A DNA stretch of 64,000 bases from Comamonadaceae bacterium OH2545_COT-014. GTDB taxonomy: Bacteria; Pseudomonadota; Gammaproteobacteria; Burkholderiales; Burkholderiaceae_C. The stretch's first letter is position 1; each line of letters starts with the position of its first letter. The stretch covers positions 1 through 64,000 of the forward strand of contig RQYR01000014.1 of NCBI GenBank assembly GCA_003859965.1, read 5' to 3'. Both the position numbers and the translations under genes were made by a program. Positions 44,353 to 53,642 of this stretch are shown in pieces. The notes below the pieces were generated by a model. It was not told where the DNA came from and did no database searches. It saw only the letters and a list, made by a program, of their open reading frames with translations.

Positions 44353-47300
44353 GTGACCCAGCACATCCATTTTTTCGAAGGCGGCAACGCCCTGAGCGAG
44401 TTTCGCGCGCGCCAGCTGCTGCCGCGCCTGCAGGCGGTGGACGCCCGCGTGCAGGGCGTGACGGCGCGCTTCGTGCACCTGGCCGCGTTCGACGCCGCGC
44501 CCGACGCCGCCACGCTGGACAAGCTGCGCGCGCTGCTGACCTACGGCGAGCCGGCGGCGGGCGGCGCGGGGCAGGGCGGCGATGGCGGTGACGTGGTCGT
44601 GACCGCGCCGCGCCTGGGCACGGTTTCGCCCTGGGCCAGCAAGGCCACGGACATCGCGCACAACTGCGGCCTGGCGGTGCATCGCATCGAGCGCGTGACC
44701 GAATGGCGCTTGCAGGGCGCGCCGCTGGATGCCGCGCAGCGCGAGCAGGTGGCCGCGCTGCTGCACGACCGCATGACCGAAAGCGTGCTGCCCAGCCGCG
44801 AGGCCGCGCGCGCGCTGTTCACCGCGCTCACGCCCGAACCGATGGCGCAGGTGGACGTGCTGGGCGCGGGCCGCGCCGCGCTGGAGGCGGCCAACGCCGG
44901 CTGGGGCCTGGCGCTCAGCGCGGACGAGATCGACTACCTGCTGGCCGCCTTCACGCAACTGGGCCGCAACCCCACCGACGTGGAGCTGATGATGTTCGCC
45001 CAGGCCAACAGCGAGCACTGCCGCCACAAGATCTTCAACGCCGAATTCAGCATCGACGGCCAGCCGCAGGCGCACAGCCTGTTCGCTATGATCCGCCACA
45101 CCGAGCGGCAAAGCCCGCAGCACACCGTGGTGGCCTACAGCGACAACGCGGCGGTGATGGAAGGGCACACCGTGCAAGCCTTCAAGGCCAAAACGGCAAC
45201 TAGCGCCCATGCATCAAGCCTTGGCAGCTATCAAAACAGTAGCGAGCAGCGCCACGTGCTGATGAAGGTGGAAACGCACAACCACCCCACGGCCATCAGC
45301 CCTTTTCCGGGCGCCAGCACGGGCGCGGGCGGCGAGATTCGCGACGAAGGCGCCACCGGCCGCGGCGCCGTGCCCAAGGCGGGCATGACGGGCTTCACCG
45401 TCAGCAAGCTCTGGGGCGGCCTGGCCGATGCGCCTGGCGGCAAGCCCGGCCACATGGCCAGCCCGCTGCAAATCATGACCGAGGGGCCGCTGGGCGGCGC
45501 GGCTTTCAACAACGAGTTTGGCCGCCCCTGCCTGGCGGGCTACTTCCGCGAATACGAGCAGGTGGTCGATGGCGTGCAGCGCGGCTACCACAAGCCCATC
45601 ATGATCGCGGGCGGCCTGGGCAGCATCGACGCGCGGCTGACGCACAAGATCGAATTTCCCCCCGGCACGCTGCTGGTGCAGCTGGGCGGGCCGGGCATGC
45701 GCATCGGCATGGGCGGCGGCGCGGCCAGCTCGCTGGCCGGGGGCGCCAACGCGGCGCACCTGGACTTTGATTCGGTGCAGCGTGGCAACCCCGAGATCGA
45801 GCGCCGCGCGCAAGAAGTCATCAGCGCCTGCCAGGCGCTGGGCGAAGCCAACCCCATCCTCGCCATTCACGACGTGGGCGCGGGCGGCCTGTCCAACGCC
45901 TTTCCCGAGCTGGTCAACGACGCCGGGCGCGGCGCGCGCTTCGACTTGCGCGCCGTGCCGCTGGAAGAAAGCGGCCTGGCGCCCAAGGAAATCTGGTGCA
46001 ACGAAAGCCAGGAGCGCTACGTGCTCGCCATCGCGCCCGAATCGCTGCCGCTGTTCGAGCAGCTTTGCGCGCGCGAGCGCGCTCCCTTCGCCGTGGTGGG
46101 CGTGGCCACGGCCGAGCGCCAGTTGCAGGTGAGCGACGCGCACGCGCCAGCCGACATGCCGGTTGACATGCCCATGGACGTGCTGCTGGGCAAGCCCCCG
46201 CGCATGAAGCGCGACGTGCGCCGCGTGCCCCGCCAGGGCGCGCCGCTGGCGCTGACTGGCGTGGCGCTGCAAGACGCGGTGATCCAGGTGCTCAGCCACC
46301 CCACCGTGGCCAGCAAGCGCTTTCTCGTCACCATTGGCGACCGCAGCGTGGGCGGCCTCACGCACCGCGACCAGATGGTCGGCCCCTGGCAGGTGCCCGT
46401 GGCCGACTGCGCCGTCACCCTGGCCGACTTTGCCGGCTTTGCCGGCGAGGCCATGAGCATGGGCGAGCGCACGCCGCTGGCCGCACTGGATGCGCCCGCC
46501 AGCGGCCGCATGGCCGTGGCTGAAGCCATCACCAACCTGCTGGCCGCGCCCATCGAGCTGCCGCGCGTGAAGCTCAGCGCCAACTGGATGGCCGCCTGCG
46601 GCGAGCCGGGCGAAGACGCCGCGCTGTACGACACCGTGCGCGCCGTGGGCCTGGAGCTGTGCCCGGCGCTGGGCATCTCCATCCCCGTGGGCAAGGACAG
46701 CCTGTCCATGCGCACGCAATGGCAGGACGAAAGGCAGGACGAGCGGCAGGGCGAGGGCGGCAGCGGCAAGGCCCGCAAGGTGGTTTCGCCCGTCAGCCTC
46801 ATCGTCAGCGCCTTCGCCAGCGTGGATGACGTGCGCGGCACCCTCACCCCGCAGCTGGACGCGAGCGAAGCCGACAGCACGCTCGTGCTCATTGACCTGG
46901 GGCGCGGCCAGCACCGCATGGGCGGCTCCATCCTGGCGCAGGCGCTGGGCCAAAGCGGCGAGCGCGTGCCTGACCTGGACGACGCGCAAGACCTGGTGCG
47001 CCTGGTGGCTGCCGTCAACCAGCTGCGCGCCGAAGGAAAAATCCTCGCCTACCACGACCGCAGCGACGGCGGCCTGCTGGCCTGCGTGGCCGAAATGGCC
47101 TTCGCCGGCCGCGTGGGCGTGGCGCTGAACATCGACCTGCTCGTCACCGAAGGCGACGGCATCAGCGACAGCCGCATGGAAACCGGCGACGCCAAGAACT
47201 GGGCCAGCCAGGTCAGCGCCCGGCGCGAGGAGCTGAGCCTGCGCGCGCTGTTTGCCGAAGAGCTGGGCGTGGTGCTGCAAGTGCGCACCGCCGAGCGCGA

Positions 47301-48453
47301 CGCCGTCATGCACACCCTGCGCCAGCACGGCCTGAGCCGCTACAGCCACTTCATCGGCAAAACCCGCCCCGACAGCGCCCCGCTGGAGCAGGGCAAGGGC
47401 CGCCTGTCCATCTGGCGCGACACGCGCGAAATCTTCAGCGCCAGCCTGTTCGACTTGCAGCAAGTGTGGGACAGCGTGAGCTGGAAGATCGCCCGCGAGC
47501 GCGACAACCCTGCCTGCGCCGATGAAGAACACGCCGCCGCCGGCGCGCCGGACGACCCCGGCCTGCACCTGTACCTGCCGGACGCCCTGAAGCAAAAAAT
47601 GGCTTCAGGGTACGGCCAATCTGCCCAGGAAGCTATCAAAAAAGAAGCAAACGAAGCAGCCGCCAGCGGCGCCCCAGCCGTGCTCACCGCCCGCCCTAGG
47701 GTCGCCATCCTGCGCGAGCAGGGCGTCAACAGCCACGTGGAAATGGCCTGGGTCTTCACCCAGGCCGGCTTCGAGGCTTACGACGTGCACATGACCGACC
47801 TGCAAACCGGCCGCGCCCGCCTGGCCGACTTCAGCGGCCTGGTTGCCTGCGGCGGCTTCAGCTACGGCGACACCCTGGGCGCGGGCATTGGCTGGGCGCG
47901 CTCCATCACCTTCAACCCCGCGCTGGCCGAGCAGTTTCGCCAGTTCTTCCAGCGCCCGGACACCTTTGGCCTGGGCGTGTGCAACGGCTGCCAGATGTTC
48001 GCCGAGCTGGCCGACATCATCCCCGGCGCCGAGGCCTGGCCGCGCTTTACCACCAACCGCAGCGAACGCTACGAGGCCCGCCTGAGCCTGGTCGAAGTGC
48101 TGGATTCGCCCAGCCTCTTCCTGCACGGCATGGCCGGCAGCCGCCTGCCGATCGCCGTCGCCCACGGCGAGGGCTTCGCCAACTTCAGCCAGCGCGGCGA
48201 CGCGGCCCGCGCCATTGCCGCCATGCGCTACGTGGACCACCACGGCCAGCCCACCGAGGCCTACCCCTTCAACCCCAACGGCAGCCCCGGCGGCCTCACC
48301 GCCGTGACTACGCCCGACGGGCGCTTCACCGCCATGATGCCGCACCCCGAGCGCGTGTTCCGCCACATCCAGATGAGCTGGACCGCTGGCGACAAAAGCC
48401 AGCCCAGCCCCTGGATGCAGCTGTGGCACAACGCGCGCCGCTGGGTGGGGTAG
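44353..48453 (+). CDS. purL: Phosphoribosylformylglycinamidine synthase, with two repeat-derived inserts
   Basis: A 1366-residue large-type FGAM synthase of purine synthesis. The start is GTG 44353 ([17 protein letters not shown]). The synthase domain includes [36 protein letters not shown] and [13 protein letters not shown]. The C-terminal glutaminase domain has [18 protein letters not shown], the nucleophile Cys in [14 protein letters not shown], and [11 protein letters not shown]. Two parts are encoded by interspersed repeats in frame: about residues 280-297 ([18 protein letters not shown]), just before [10 protein letters not shown], and about 1082-1099 ([18 protein letters not shown]), in the linker before the glutaminase domain. 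Typical relatives are about 1300-1340 residues, so the inserts add visible length. Confidence 0.96.
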   Translation: MTQHIHFFEGGNALSEFRARQLLPRLQAVDARVQGVTARFVHLAAFDAAPDAATLDKLRALLTYGEPAAGGAGQGGDGGDVVVTAPRLGTVSPWASKATDIAHNCGLAVHRIERVTEWRLQGAPLDAAQREQVAALLHDRMTESVLPSREAARALFTALTPEPMAQVDVLGAGRAALEAANAGWGLALSADEIDYLLAAFTQLGRNPTDVELMMFAQANSEHCRHKIFNAEFSIDGQPQAHSLFAMIRHTERQSPQHTVVAYSDNAAVMEGHTVQAFKAKTATSAHASSLGSYQNSSEQRHVLMKVETHNHPTAISPFPGASTGAGGEIRDEGATGRGAVPKAGMTGFTVSKLWGGLADAPGGKPGHMASPLQIMTEGPLGGAAFNNEFGRPCLAGYFREYEQVVDGVQRGYHKPIMIAGGLGSIDARLTHKIEFPPGTLLVQLGGPGMRIGMGGGAASSLAGGANAAHLDFDSVQRGNPEIERRAQEVISACQALGEANPILAIHDVGAGGLSNAFPELVNDAGRGARFDLRAVPLEESGLAPKEIWCNESQERYVLAIAPESLPLFEQLCARERAPFAVVGVATAERQLQVSDAHAPADMPVDMPMDVLLGKPPRMKRDVRRVPRQGAPLALTGVALQDAVIQVLSHPTVASKRFLVTIGDRSVGGLTHRDQMVGPWQVPVADCAVTLADFAGFAGEAMSMGERTPLAALDAPASGRMAVAEAITNLLAAPIELPRVKLSANWMAACGEPGEDAALYDTVRAVGLELCPALGISIPVGKDSLSMRTQWQDERQDERQGEGGSGKARKVVSPVSLIVSAFASVDDVRGTLTPQLDASEADSTLVLIDLGRGQHRMGGSILAQALGQSGERVPDLDDAQDLVRLVAAVNQLRAEGKILAYHDRSDGGLLACVAEMAFAGRVGVALNIDLLVTEGDGISDSRMETGDAKNWASQVSARREELSLRALFAEELGVVLQVRTAERDAVMHTLRQHGLSRYSHFIGKTRPDSAPLEQGKGRLSIWRDTREIFSASLFDLQQVWDSVSWKIARERDNPACADEEHAAAGAPDDPGLHLYLPDALKQKMASGYGQSAQEAIKKEANEAAASGAPAVLTARPRVAILREQGVNSHVEMAWVFTQAGFEAYDVHMTDLQTGRARLADFSGLVACGGFSYGDTLGAGIGWARSITFNPALAEQFRQFFQRPDTFGLGVCNGCQMFAELADIIPGAEAWPRFTTNRSERYEARLSLVEVLDSPSLFLHGMAGSRLPIAVAHGEGFANFSQRGDAARAIAAMRYVDHHGQPTEAYPFNPNGSPGGLTAVTTPDGRFTAMMPHPERVFRHIQMSWTAGDKSQPSPWMQLWHNARRWVG
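45190..45243 (+). repeat. Interspersed ~55-bp repeat, copy 7, inside purL
   Basis: AAAACGGCAACTAGCGCC, then CATGCATCAAGCCTTGG, then CAGCTATCAAAACAGTAGC. In frame with purL, with no stop codon. It lies just before the conserved [10 protein letters not shown] motif. Confidence 0.8.
47594..47648 (+). repeat. Interspersed ~55-bp repeat, copy 8, inside purL
   Basis: AAAAAATGGCTTCAGGG, then TACGGCCAATCTGCCC, then AGGAAGCTATCAAAAAAG. In frame in the linker between the synthase and glutaminase domains of purL. It is the closest relative of the copy at 56649 in its left half (TGGCTTCAGGGTA). Confidence 0.8.
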
Positions 48454-48480
48454 GGCCGCAGACCAGGGCCGCTTTTGCAG

Positions 48481-48513
48481 CGCCCGTGCGGCTCGCCCGG
48501 TCCGGCACGGGCG
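48481..48513 (+). terminator. Hairpin after purL
   Basis: 9-bp arms CGCCCGTGC and GCACGGGCG with a 15-nt loop start 28 bases after the purL stop. No T-run follows. Confidence 0.4.
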
Positions 48514-48518
48514 AATGC

Positions 48519-48567
48519 TGGGCCGTGCAATAGCTTGGCCGCGCAATGGCCTGGCCGTGCAACGGAG
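48519..48567. repeat. Three tandem units of 16-17 bp between purL and mobA
   Basis: Units TGGGCCGTGCAATAGCT, TGGCCGCGCAATGGCC and TGGCCGTGCAACGGAG follow each other directly. They share TGGCCGYGCAAYRG. They lie in the convergent purL/mobA gap. Confidence 0.75.
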
Positions 48568-48587
48568 CGAAGGCCGCCGCCCGCTTT

Positions 48588-49232
48588 TCAGGGCGCCTGG
48601 CCCGCCGCCGCAGCCTCCAGCGCGTGCAACTCGGCCCGCGTGTTGGCGTTGGCGAAGGCGTGCGGCAGCCCGGGCGGGCTGGCAAAGGGCACCAGCGCCT
48701 GGCGGTGGCCGCCCATCCAGGCGCGGGCCTGGCGCTGGCCGCCCTGGAGGAAGGCGGCCAGGCTGTCGTGCAACTCCCGCCGCATCAGGCTGAACACGGG
48801 CTGCGGGTGCAGGCCGCCATCCTCGCCCGGCGTGGCGGCGGTGGCGATCTCGGCGTCCTGCGCCCGCAGCGCGTGCGCCAGGCGCTCGCACAGCGAGAGC
48901 GGAAAGCAGGGCACGTCGCACGGCACCGTGAGCAGCAGCGGGGTGCGGGCGTGCAGCAGCCCGCTCATGAAACCGGCCAGCGGGCCGGCAAAGCCGGGCA
49001 GCGCCTCGTCGGGCCAGACGGCGGCCTGAAACGGCGCGCCCAGCGCGGCATAAGCGTCCAGATGCCGGTTGGCGCTGAGCATGAAGGCCGCCGGCGGCAG
49101 GCTTTGCCGCTGCAGCCGCCGCAGCGCGTTCAGCGCCAGCGGCACGCCGCGAAAGGCTTGCAGCCCCTTGTCCATCCCGCCCATGCGCCGGCCCTGGCCG
49201 CCGCAGAGCACCAGGGCGGTGATGGCGGGCAT
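48588..49232 (-). CDS. mobA: Molybdenum cofactor guanylyltransferase
   Basis: A 214-residue enzyme from MPAITALVLCGG that attaches GMP to molybdopterin for bis-MGD cofactors. The nucleotide motif is LVLCGGQGRRMGGMDKGLQA near residues 7-26. VPCDVPCFPLSLCERL near 99-114 has the metal Asp, and GGLHPQPVFSLMRREL near 134-149 fits the family. An upstream in-frame ATG at 49262 adds 10 residues and cannot be excluded; neither has a Shine-Dalgarno sequence. The 3' end faces purL. mogA, an earlier step, is at 15373. Confidence 0.9.
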   Translation of the reverse strand: MPAITALVLCGGQGRRMGGMDKGLQAFRGVPLALNALRRLQRQSLPPAAFMLSANRHLDAYAALGAPFQAAVWPDEALPGFAGPLAGFMSGLLHARTPLLLTVPCDVPCFPLSLCERLAHALRAQDAEIATAATPGEDGGLHPQPVFSLMRRELHDSLAAFLQGGQRQARAWMGGHRQALVPFASPPGLPHAFANANTRAELHALEAAAAGQAP

Positions 49233-49561
49233 TGGCAAAGGGGAAACAGGGGCGGTTGGCATGGGTGGAGGTGGGGCGGGGCTGTTCGTGGTGTCTTGAC
49301 GGCAGCGGTTCATCCCAGGCAATGAAGGGCGCAGCGAAATTCAGTCAATACGCAGGCACGCCTTGGATTGCCGGGCTGGCGCTGCCGCGCCGCGCGCGGG
49401 ATCCGTTTGGGGAGGGCGTGCGGTCTTTACCGCAAAAAGTATAGCTGCAAGGGTATATCTGCCGTGCCTTGCGGGCATTTTTTTCTACGAAGGCATGCTT
49501 GGCCGCGCCAGATGGCAAGAGATGGCAAGCCGTGGATGGGGGCTATGACGGTCGCACGCGC
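49233..49561. other. Gap between mobA and fbpC
   Basis: About 330 bp upstream of mobA and downstream of fbpC, with no gene seen. On the minus strand a TATACT (49438-49443) may be the mobA -10. Two tandem copies of a 10-mer (AGATGGCAAG) sit at 49510-49529. On the + strand a short stem (TGCC-TTGC-GGGCA) with seven T residues at about 49464-49485 could be a terminator, though no + gene precedes it. Confidence 0.35.
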
Positions 49562-50632
49562 TCAGGCGGCAGGAAAGGTGACGGCGTGCACCACTTCCGG
49601 GCGAATGCCGATCCACGCGCCGACTTCCACCGGGTGGTGGCTGGGCACATGGGCCATGACCGTTTCGCCGCTGGCCAGGCGCAGGGTGCACAGGTATTCG
49701 GAGCCGCGGAAGGCTTTGCGCAGGATTTCGGCTTTGACGGGGGCGTTGGCGTCGTAAACGATGTCGTCGGCGCGCAGCAGCAGGTCGCAGCGGCCGGCGG
49801 GGTAGGCGTCCGGCCGGGGGCAGTCGTTGCGGTGGCCCAGGGTGCCCAGCGGGGTGTCCAGGCGCGCGCCGGCGCCGTCTTCACAGTGCACGATGCGCGC
49901 GGGCACGAAAACGCCGTGGCCGATGAAGTCGGCCACGAAGCGCGTGGCGGGGCGGTGGTAGAGGCTGTAGGCGTCGTCCCACTGGTGCAGCCGGCCCTGG
50001 TGCATGACGCCGATGGCGTCGCCAATGGCGAAGGCTTCGAGCTGGTCGTGCGTGACGAACAGCGCCGTGGCGCCGGCGTTTTTCAGAATGCCGCGCAGCT
50101 CGCAGGCCAGGCGCTCGCGCAGGTCCACGTCGAGGTTGGAAAACGGCTCGTCCAGCAGCAGCAGGCGGGGGCGCGGCGCCAGTGCGCGCGCCAGGGCCAC
50201 GCGCTGCTGCTGGCCGCCGGAGAGTTCGTGCGGGTAGCGCGCGCCGCTGCCGGGCAAATCGACCAGTTCCAGCACCTCGCTCACGCGGGCGGCGCGCTCG
50301 TCGCGGGGCAGGTGGCGCAGGCCGAAGGCCACGTTGCGCGCCACGCTCAGGTGCGGAAACAGGGCGTAGTCCTGAAACACCATGCCGATGCGCCGCGCCT
50401 CGGGCGCCAGGTGCGTCTGGGCGGAGCTCACCGGCTCGCCGCCCAGGCGGATTTCACCCGCGCTCACGCGCTCCAGCCCGGCCACGGCGCGCAGCAGCGT
50501 GGTTTTGCCGCAGCCCGAAGGGCCGATGAGCACGCCAATGTCTCCCGCGGCCAGACCCAGCGTGGCCTGCTGCACCGCGGGCTGCGGCTGGCCGGGGTAG
50601 TGCACGTCAACGTGGTCGATCTGCAGGAACAT
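49562..50632 (-). CDS. fbpC: Ferric-iron-type ABC transporter, ATP-binding protein
   Basis: A 356-residue ABC ATPase of the FbpC/PotA-like import class. Walker A is IGPSGCGKTTLLRAVAGLER near residues 37-56. The Q-loop is VFQDYALFPHLSV, the signature is HELSGGQQQRVALARALA near 134-151, Walker B is LLLLDEPFSNLDVDLRERLA and the H-loop is ALFVTHDQLEAFAIGD. A C-terminal regulatory beta domain (about 235-356) follows. It is divergent from the fused permease with a short shared promoter gap. It would energise iron(III) import; iron is inferred from the permease type. The binding protein gene is not in the window. Confidence 0.88.
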   Translation of the reverse strand: MFLQIDHVDVHYPGQPQPAVQQATLGLAAGDIGVLIGPSGCGKTTLLRAVAGLERVSAGEIRLGGEPVSSAQTHLAPEARRIGMVFQDYALFPHLSVARNVAFGLRHLPRDERAARVSEVLELVDLPGSGARYPHELSGGQQQRVALARALAPRPRLLLLDEPFSNLDVDLRERLACELRGILKNAGATALFVTHDQLEAFAIGDAIGVMHQGRLHQWDDAYSLYHRPATRFVADFIGHGVFVPARIVHCEDGAGARLDTPLGTLGHRNDCPRPDAYPAGRCDLLLRADDIVYDANAPVKAEILRKAFRGSEYLCTLRLASGETVMAHVPSHHPVEVGAWIGIRPEVVHAVTFPAA

Positions 50633-50722
50633 GGCGCGCGATTGTAGAAGGGGTGGAAGGAGCAATACATACAATTCTCGTTTGCCTGCCTTTTGGCCCG
50701 TTCCATTCTTTTTTTGCCTGCC
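50633..50722. promoter_or_regulatory. Divergent fbpC/fbpB promoter
   Basis: A short AT-rich gap with two TACAAT boxes: one on the + strand at 50670-50675 (for the permease) and one on the minus strand at 50641-50646 (for the ATPase). The minus box is only 9 bases from the fbpC ATG, so that transcript would be almost leaderless. No 19-bp Fur-box match was recognised. Confidence 0.5.
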
Positions 50723-52378
50723 GTGCGCCTGCTTCACTTTTTTCTGCTGATCGTTGTGGCCGCCGTGCTCACGCTGCCCGTGCTGGCCGTGGTGGGCGCC
50801 TGGGCGGGCTATGACGCCGAGAGCGCACAAATCCTGCGCGAAATGGCGGCCACGGTGTTGCCCGAATACACCGGCGCCACGCTGGCGCTGGCGCTGATGG
50901 CGGGCGTAGGCGTCATCGCCGTGGGGGTGCCGGCGGCGCTGCTGGTGACGGTGTTCGACTTTCCGGGCCGCCGAAGCTTTGAGTGGCTGCTGCTGCTGCC
51001 GCTGGCGATGCCTGCCTACGTCACCGCCTACGCCTACACCGACTTTCTGCAATTTTCAGGCCCGCTGCAAACCTGGCTGCGCGCCACCTTCGGGCTGGAA
51101 GGCCGTCTGCTGCCCGAGGTGCGCAGCCTCTGGGGCGCGGCCTGGGTGTTTTCGTTTTCGCTGTATCCCTACGTCTATCTGCTGGCGCGCACCGCGCTGG
51201 CCGAACGCGCACCCCAGCTCATGGAGGCCGCGCGCCTGCTGGGCGCGCCGCTGGGCCGCCGCCTGCGCGAAGTGGCGCTGCCGCTGGCCCGCCCCGCCGT
51301 GGCCGCCGGCGCTGCGCTGGCGCTGATGGAGGTGCTGGCCGATTTTGGCGTGGTCAGCTACTTTGGCGTGCAGACCTTCACTGCTGGTATCTACAAGGCC
51401 TGGCTGGCCATGGACAACCGCATTGCCGCCGCCCAGCTCGCCACCATGCTGCTGGCGCTGGTGGTGGCGCTGCTGTGGCTGGAGCAGCGCGCCCAGCGCC
51501 GCATGCGCTTTGCCGGCACGCAAACAGCGCGCGCCAGCTCGGCCGATGCCCAGCCTGTGCGCCTGGCGGGCCGCCGCGCCGCGCTGGCCTGGGCGCTGTG
51601 CCTGGCGCCGGTGCTGGCGGGCTTCGCGCTGCCCGTGCTGTTCATGCTGCGCCCGCTGGTGGCCGATTGGGAGTCGCTGCCGTGGATGCACTTTGTCAAC
51701 TGGGCGTGGAACAGCATCCGCCTGGGCGCCGTCACCGCCGGGCTGGCCCTGCTGGCCGCGCTGTTTCTGGCCTACGGTGCGCGCCGCCTGCCGGGGCCGC
51801 TTACGCGCGGGGTGATGCAACTGGCCTCGCTGGGCTATGCAGTGCCGGGGGCGGTCATTGTGGTGGGCCTGCTGCTGCCCGTGGGCTGGGCGCAAGGCGT
51901 GTGGCCGGGCGCGGGCTATCTGGTCACGGCCACCGTCATGGGGCTGGTGTGGGCTTACCTGGTGCGCTTCATCGCGGTGGCGCTGCAATCCGTGCAAAGC
52001 GGCTATGCGCGGCTGCCGCTCAGTCTGGATGAATCGGCCCGCCTGCTGGGCGCGCGCGGCCCCGCACTGCTGGCGCGTGTGCACTGGCCGCTGCTGCGGC
52101 GCGCCTGCGTGGCCGCCGCGCTGCTGGTGTTCGTAGACGTGATGAAAGAGCTGCCCGCCACGCTGGTGCTGCGCCCCTTCAATGCCAACACCCTGGCCGT
52201 GGAAGCCTACAACCGCGCCCGCGACGAGCGCCTGGGCGAAGCGGCCTTGCCTTCGCTGGCGCTGGTGGGCGTGGGCTTGATACCCGTCATCCTGCTCAGC
52301 CGCACCTTGCGCGCCAGCCGCCCGGGCCAGCGCAGCGGCAAGGGCGATGGCCCTGGCCGAAAGGGGCGCGCGGCTTGA
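50723..52378 (+). CDS. fbpB: Ferric-iron-type ABC transporter, fused permease
   Basis: A 551-residue inner-membrane permease with two fused permease halves, about 12 hydrophobic helices, as in FbpB/SfuB. Each half has an EAA-type coupling loop: LMEAARLLGAPLGRRLREVA near 170-190 and LDESARLLGARGPALLARVH near 438-457. DFPGRRSFEWLLLLPLAMPA and YAYTDFLQFSGPL are typical FbpB segments. The start GTG 50723 (MRLLHFFLLIVV) fits family N-termini; TTG 50693 is an alternative. Divergent from its ATPase. A separate FbpA-type binding protein would be needed and is not seen. Confidence 0.87.
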   Translation: MRLLHFFLLIVVAAVLTLPVLAVVGAWAGYDAESAQILREMAATVLPEYTGATLALALMAGVGVIAVGVPAALLVTVFDFPGRRSFEWLLLLPLAMPAYVTAYAYTDFLQFSGPLQTWLRATFGLEGRLLPEVRSLWGAAWVFSFSLYPYVYLLARTALAERAPQLMEAARLLGAPLGRRLREVALPLARPAVAAGAALALMEVLADFGVVSYFGVQTFTAGIYKAWLAMDNRIAAAQLATMLLALVVALLWLEQRAQRRMRFAGTQTARASSADAQPVRLAGRRAALAWALCLAPVLAGFALPVLFMLRPLVADWESLPWMHFVNWAWNSIRLGAVTAGLALLAALFLAYGARRLPGPLTRGVMQLASLGYAVPGAVIVVGLLLPVGWAQGVWPGAGYLVTATVMGLVWAYLVRFIAVALQSVQSGYARLPLSLDESARLLGARGPALLARVHWPLLRRACVAAALLVFVDVMKELPATLVLRPFNANTLAVEAYNRARDERLGEAALPSLALVGVGLIPVILLSRTLRASRPGQRSGKGDGPGRKGRAA

Positions 52379-52633
52379 TGGGGAGACCGGTGAGCATCGG
52401 GCTAACTTGGCCCTGCGCCGATACGGGTGGTATCGCCAGCGGTTGCTGGGGTTGTTTAATGGAACAGAGAGGCTGGGTGCACGACCGGCTGTCCCGCCAA
52501 GAAAGATAGAACCTAAAGAAGGTGGCCCCACTGTTTGCGATTGTCTTCGTGGCGCTGACGGCGTGCAAAAGCGTGAGGTGACAAGGCGGAAGCGGGCTTG
52601 ATTGCCCGTGGCCGCAACAACGGAACCACAACG
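52379..52633. other. Gap after fbpB
   Basis: A stretch of about 255 bp between convergent genes. Base composition is less GC-rich than its neighbours (runs such as AAGAAAGATAGAACCTAAAG). No gene, repeat copy or RNA was recognised. Confidence 0.4.
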
Positions 52634-52664
52634 AAAAGGCCGGGAAGCCATGGCTATCCCGGCC
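52634..52664 (-). terminator. Terminator of the SYLF lipoprotein gene
   Basis: On the minus strand, arms GGCCGGGA and TCCCGGCC (extended by an inner AGCCATGGCT palindrome) are followed by TTTT. It lies about 43 nt past the stop of the gene at 52707. Confidence 0.8.
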
Positions 52665-52706
52665 GGGTTGGTGCCTGGCGGCGGGCAGCGCCGCGCGCCG
52701 GTCAAT

Positions 52707-53300
52707 TTAATTGGCGGCGCGGGTGACTTTGGCGCCTTGTACCGCAACGCCAGCCTCCAGGCCCACGTTGGTGAGCACGAAGCTGACCACCGGCTGCTGG
52801 CTGGTGCGGGTGTCCACCATGCCATTGGCGCCCAGCGTGCCGGCGGCCACGGTGGCATCCACGCCGACGGTCCAGCCTTTGCTGTCACGGAACTTCTGCA
52901 GGGCATCGGCGGTGTTGAACACGTACACCAGAGACTTCGACTGGCCGCCGGCCTGCAGGCCGAGCGAGGCGGCATTGATGGTGTACTCGTCCAGCGTTTG
53001 GCCGCCAGCGCGCAAGACGCCGCGGCCATGCTCCACGCCGACGATCAGGCTGCCGCCCACCACTTGCGGAAATACCAGCACGCCGGCGGACTTTTCCACC
53101 AGCTCCTGACTGCCGGGAGCGGCTTTGTAAAGGCGGGAGAGGGTGGCGTCCACCTGCGTGGGCATGGAGGCGCGGGCCGTGCCGGGCGAGGCCTGGTTGC
53201 CAGGGCCGGTGGTGGTGCAGGCGGTCAGGGCGGTGGCGCCCAGCGCCACGGCGGCGCACAGGGCCAGGGCACGGAAGGGGGAGGTGGGGCGGTTCATCAT
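52707..53300 (-). CDS. SYLF-domain (YSC84-type) lipoprotein
   Basis: A 197-residue outer-membrane or periplasmic lipoprotein. The signal peptide MMNRPTSPFRALALCAAVAL ends in lipobox LTAC near residues 24-27. The SYLF (lipid-binding) domain covers about 50-197: LYKAAPGSQELVEKSAGVLV, FPQVVGGSLIVGVEHGRGVL, YTINAASLGLQAGGQSKSLV. AAGGAG lies 7 bases before the first ATG. Bacterial SYLF proteins are widespread; their function is poorly known. It stands alone with its own terminator. Confidence 0.88.
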   Translation of the reverse strand: MMNRPTSPFRALALCAAVALGATALTACTTTGPGNQASPGTARASMPTQVDATLSRLYKAAPGSQELVEKSAGVLVFPQVVGGSLIVGVEHGRGVLRAGGQTLDEYTINAASLGLQAGGQSKSLVYVFNTADALQKFRDSKGWTVGVDATVAAGTLGANGMVDTRTSQQPVVSFVLTNVGLEAGVAVQGAKVTRAAN

Positions 53301-53642
53301 GGGTCGGCTCCTTGGATCGTGGATGGGAGACATGGGGAAAAGGCCCGGCGGGTGCGGCGCTGGCGCTGTCAGCAAGCCACGGAGTAGGCCACGGCGCCCG
53401 GCAGGCCACAAGCGGCCAGTGTGTCCGCGAGCGGCGGCGTGCGCAAGCCCTGAAACGCTGGCCGCGGCCTTGTCTGACAGCGGGTGTCGAACATGGCCGC
53501 CAAAGGCTGGAAGTGGGGCCTTCAACCCGTCAAGGCTTGGGCGTGGGCGCCAGTTCAGCGTTTGGTGCGGGCTGGCCCCGTGCGTGTGGTTGTGCGTGGT
53601 CGTGTGTGCGGTCGCCTGCGCGGGCTTGCAAAGGAGCGACTC
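53301..53642. other. Gap between SYLF lipoprotein and phospholipase D genes
   Basis: A stretch of 342 bp holding the upstream region of the SYLF gene. A direct repeat AAAGGAGCGACTCTC / AAAGGTGCGACTC lies at about 53628-53656, crossing the end of the phospholipase D gene. No gene recognised. Confidence 0.4.

Noticed and set aside
45214-47595. A 793-codon open frame antisense to purL
   Set aside because: High-GC genes leave the opposite strand open. The translation is rich in His, Gln, Ala and Gly with no domain, and purL on the + strand is unambiguous.
49438-49470. TATA-rich stretch upstream of mobA as a ModE box
   Set aside because: It lacks the inverted TATA arms with proper spacing and the flanking ATCG/CGAT of known ModE sites. 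A plain -10 is simpler.
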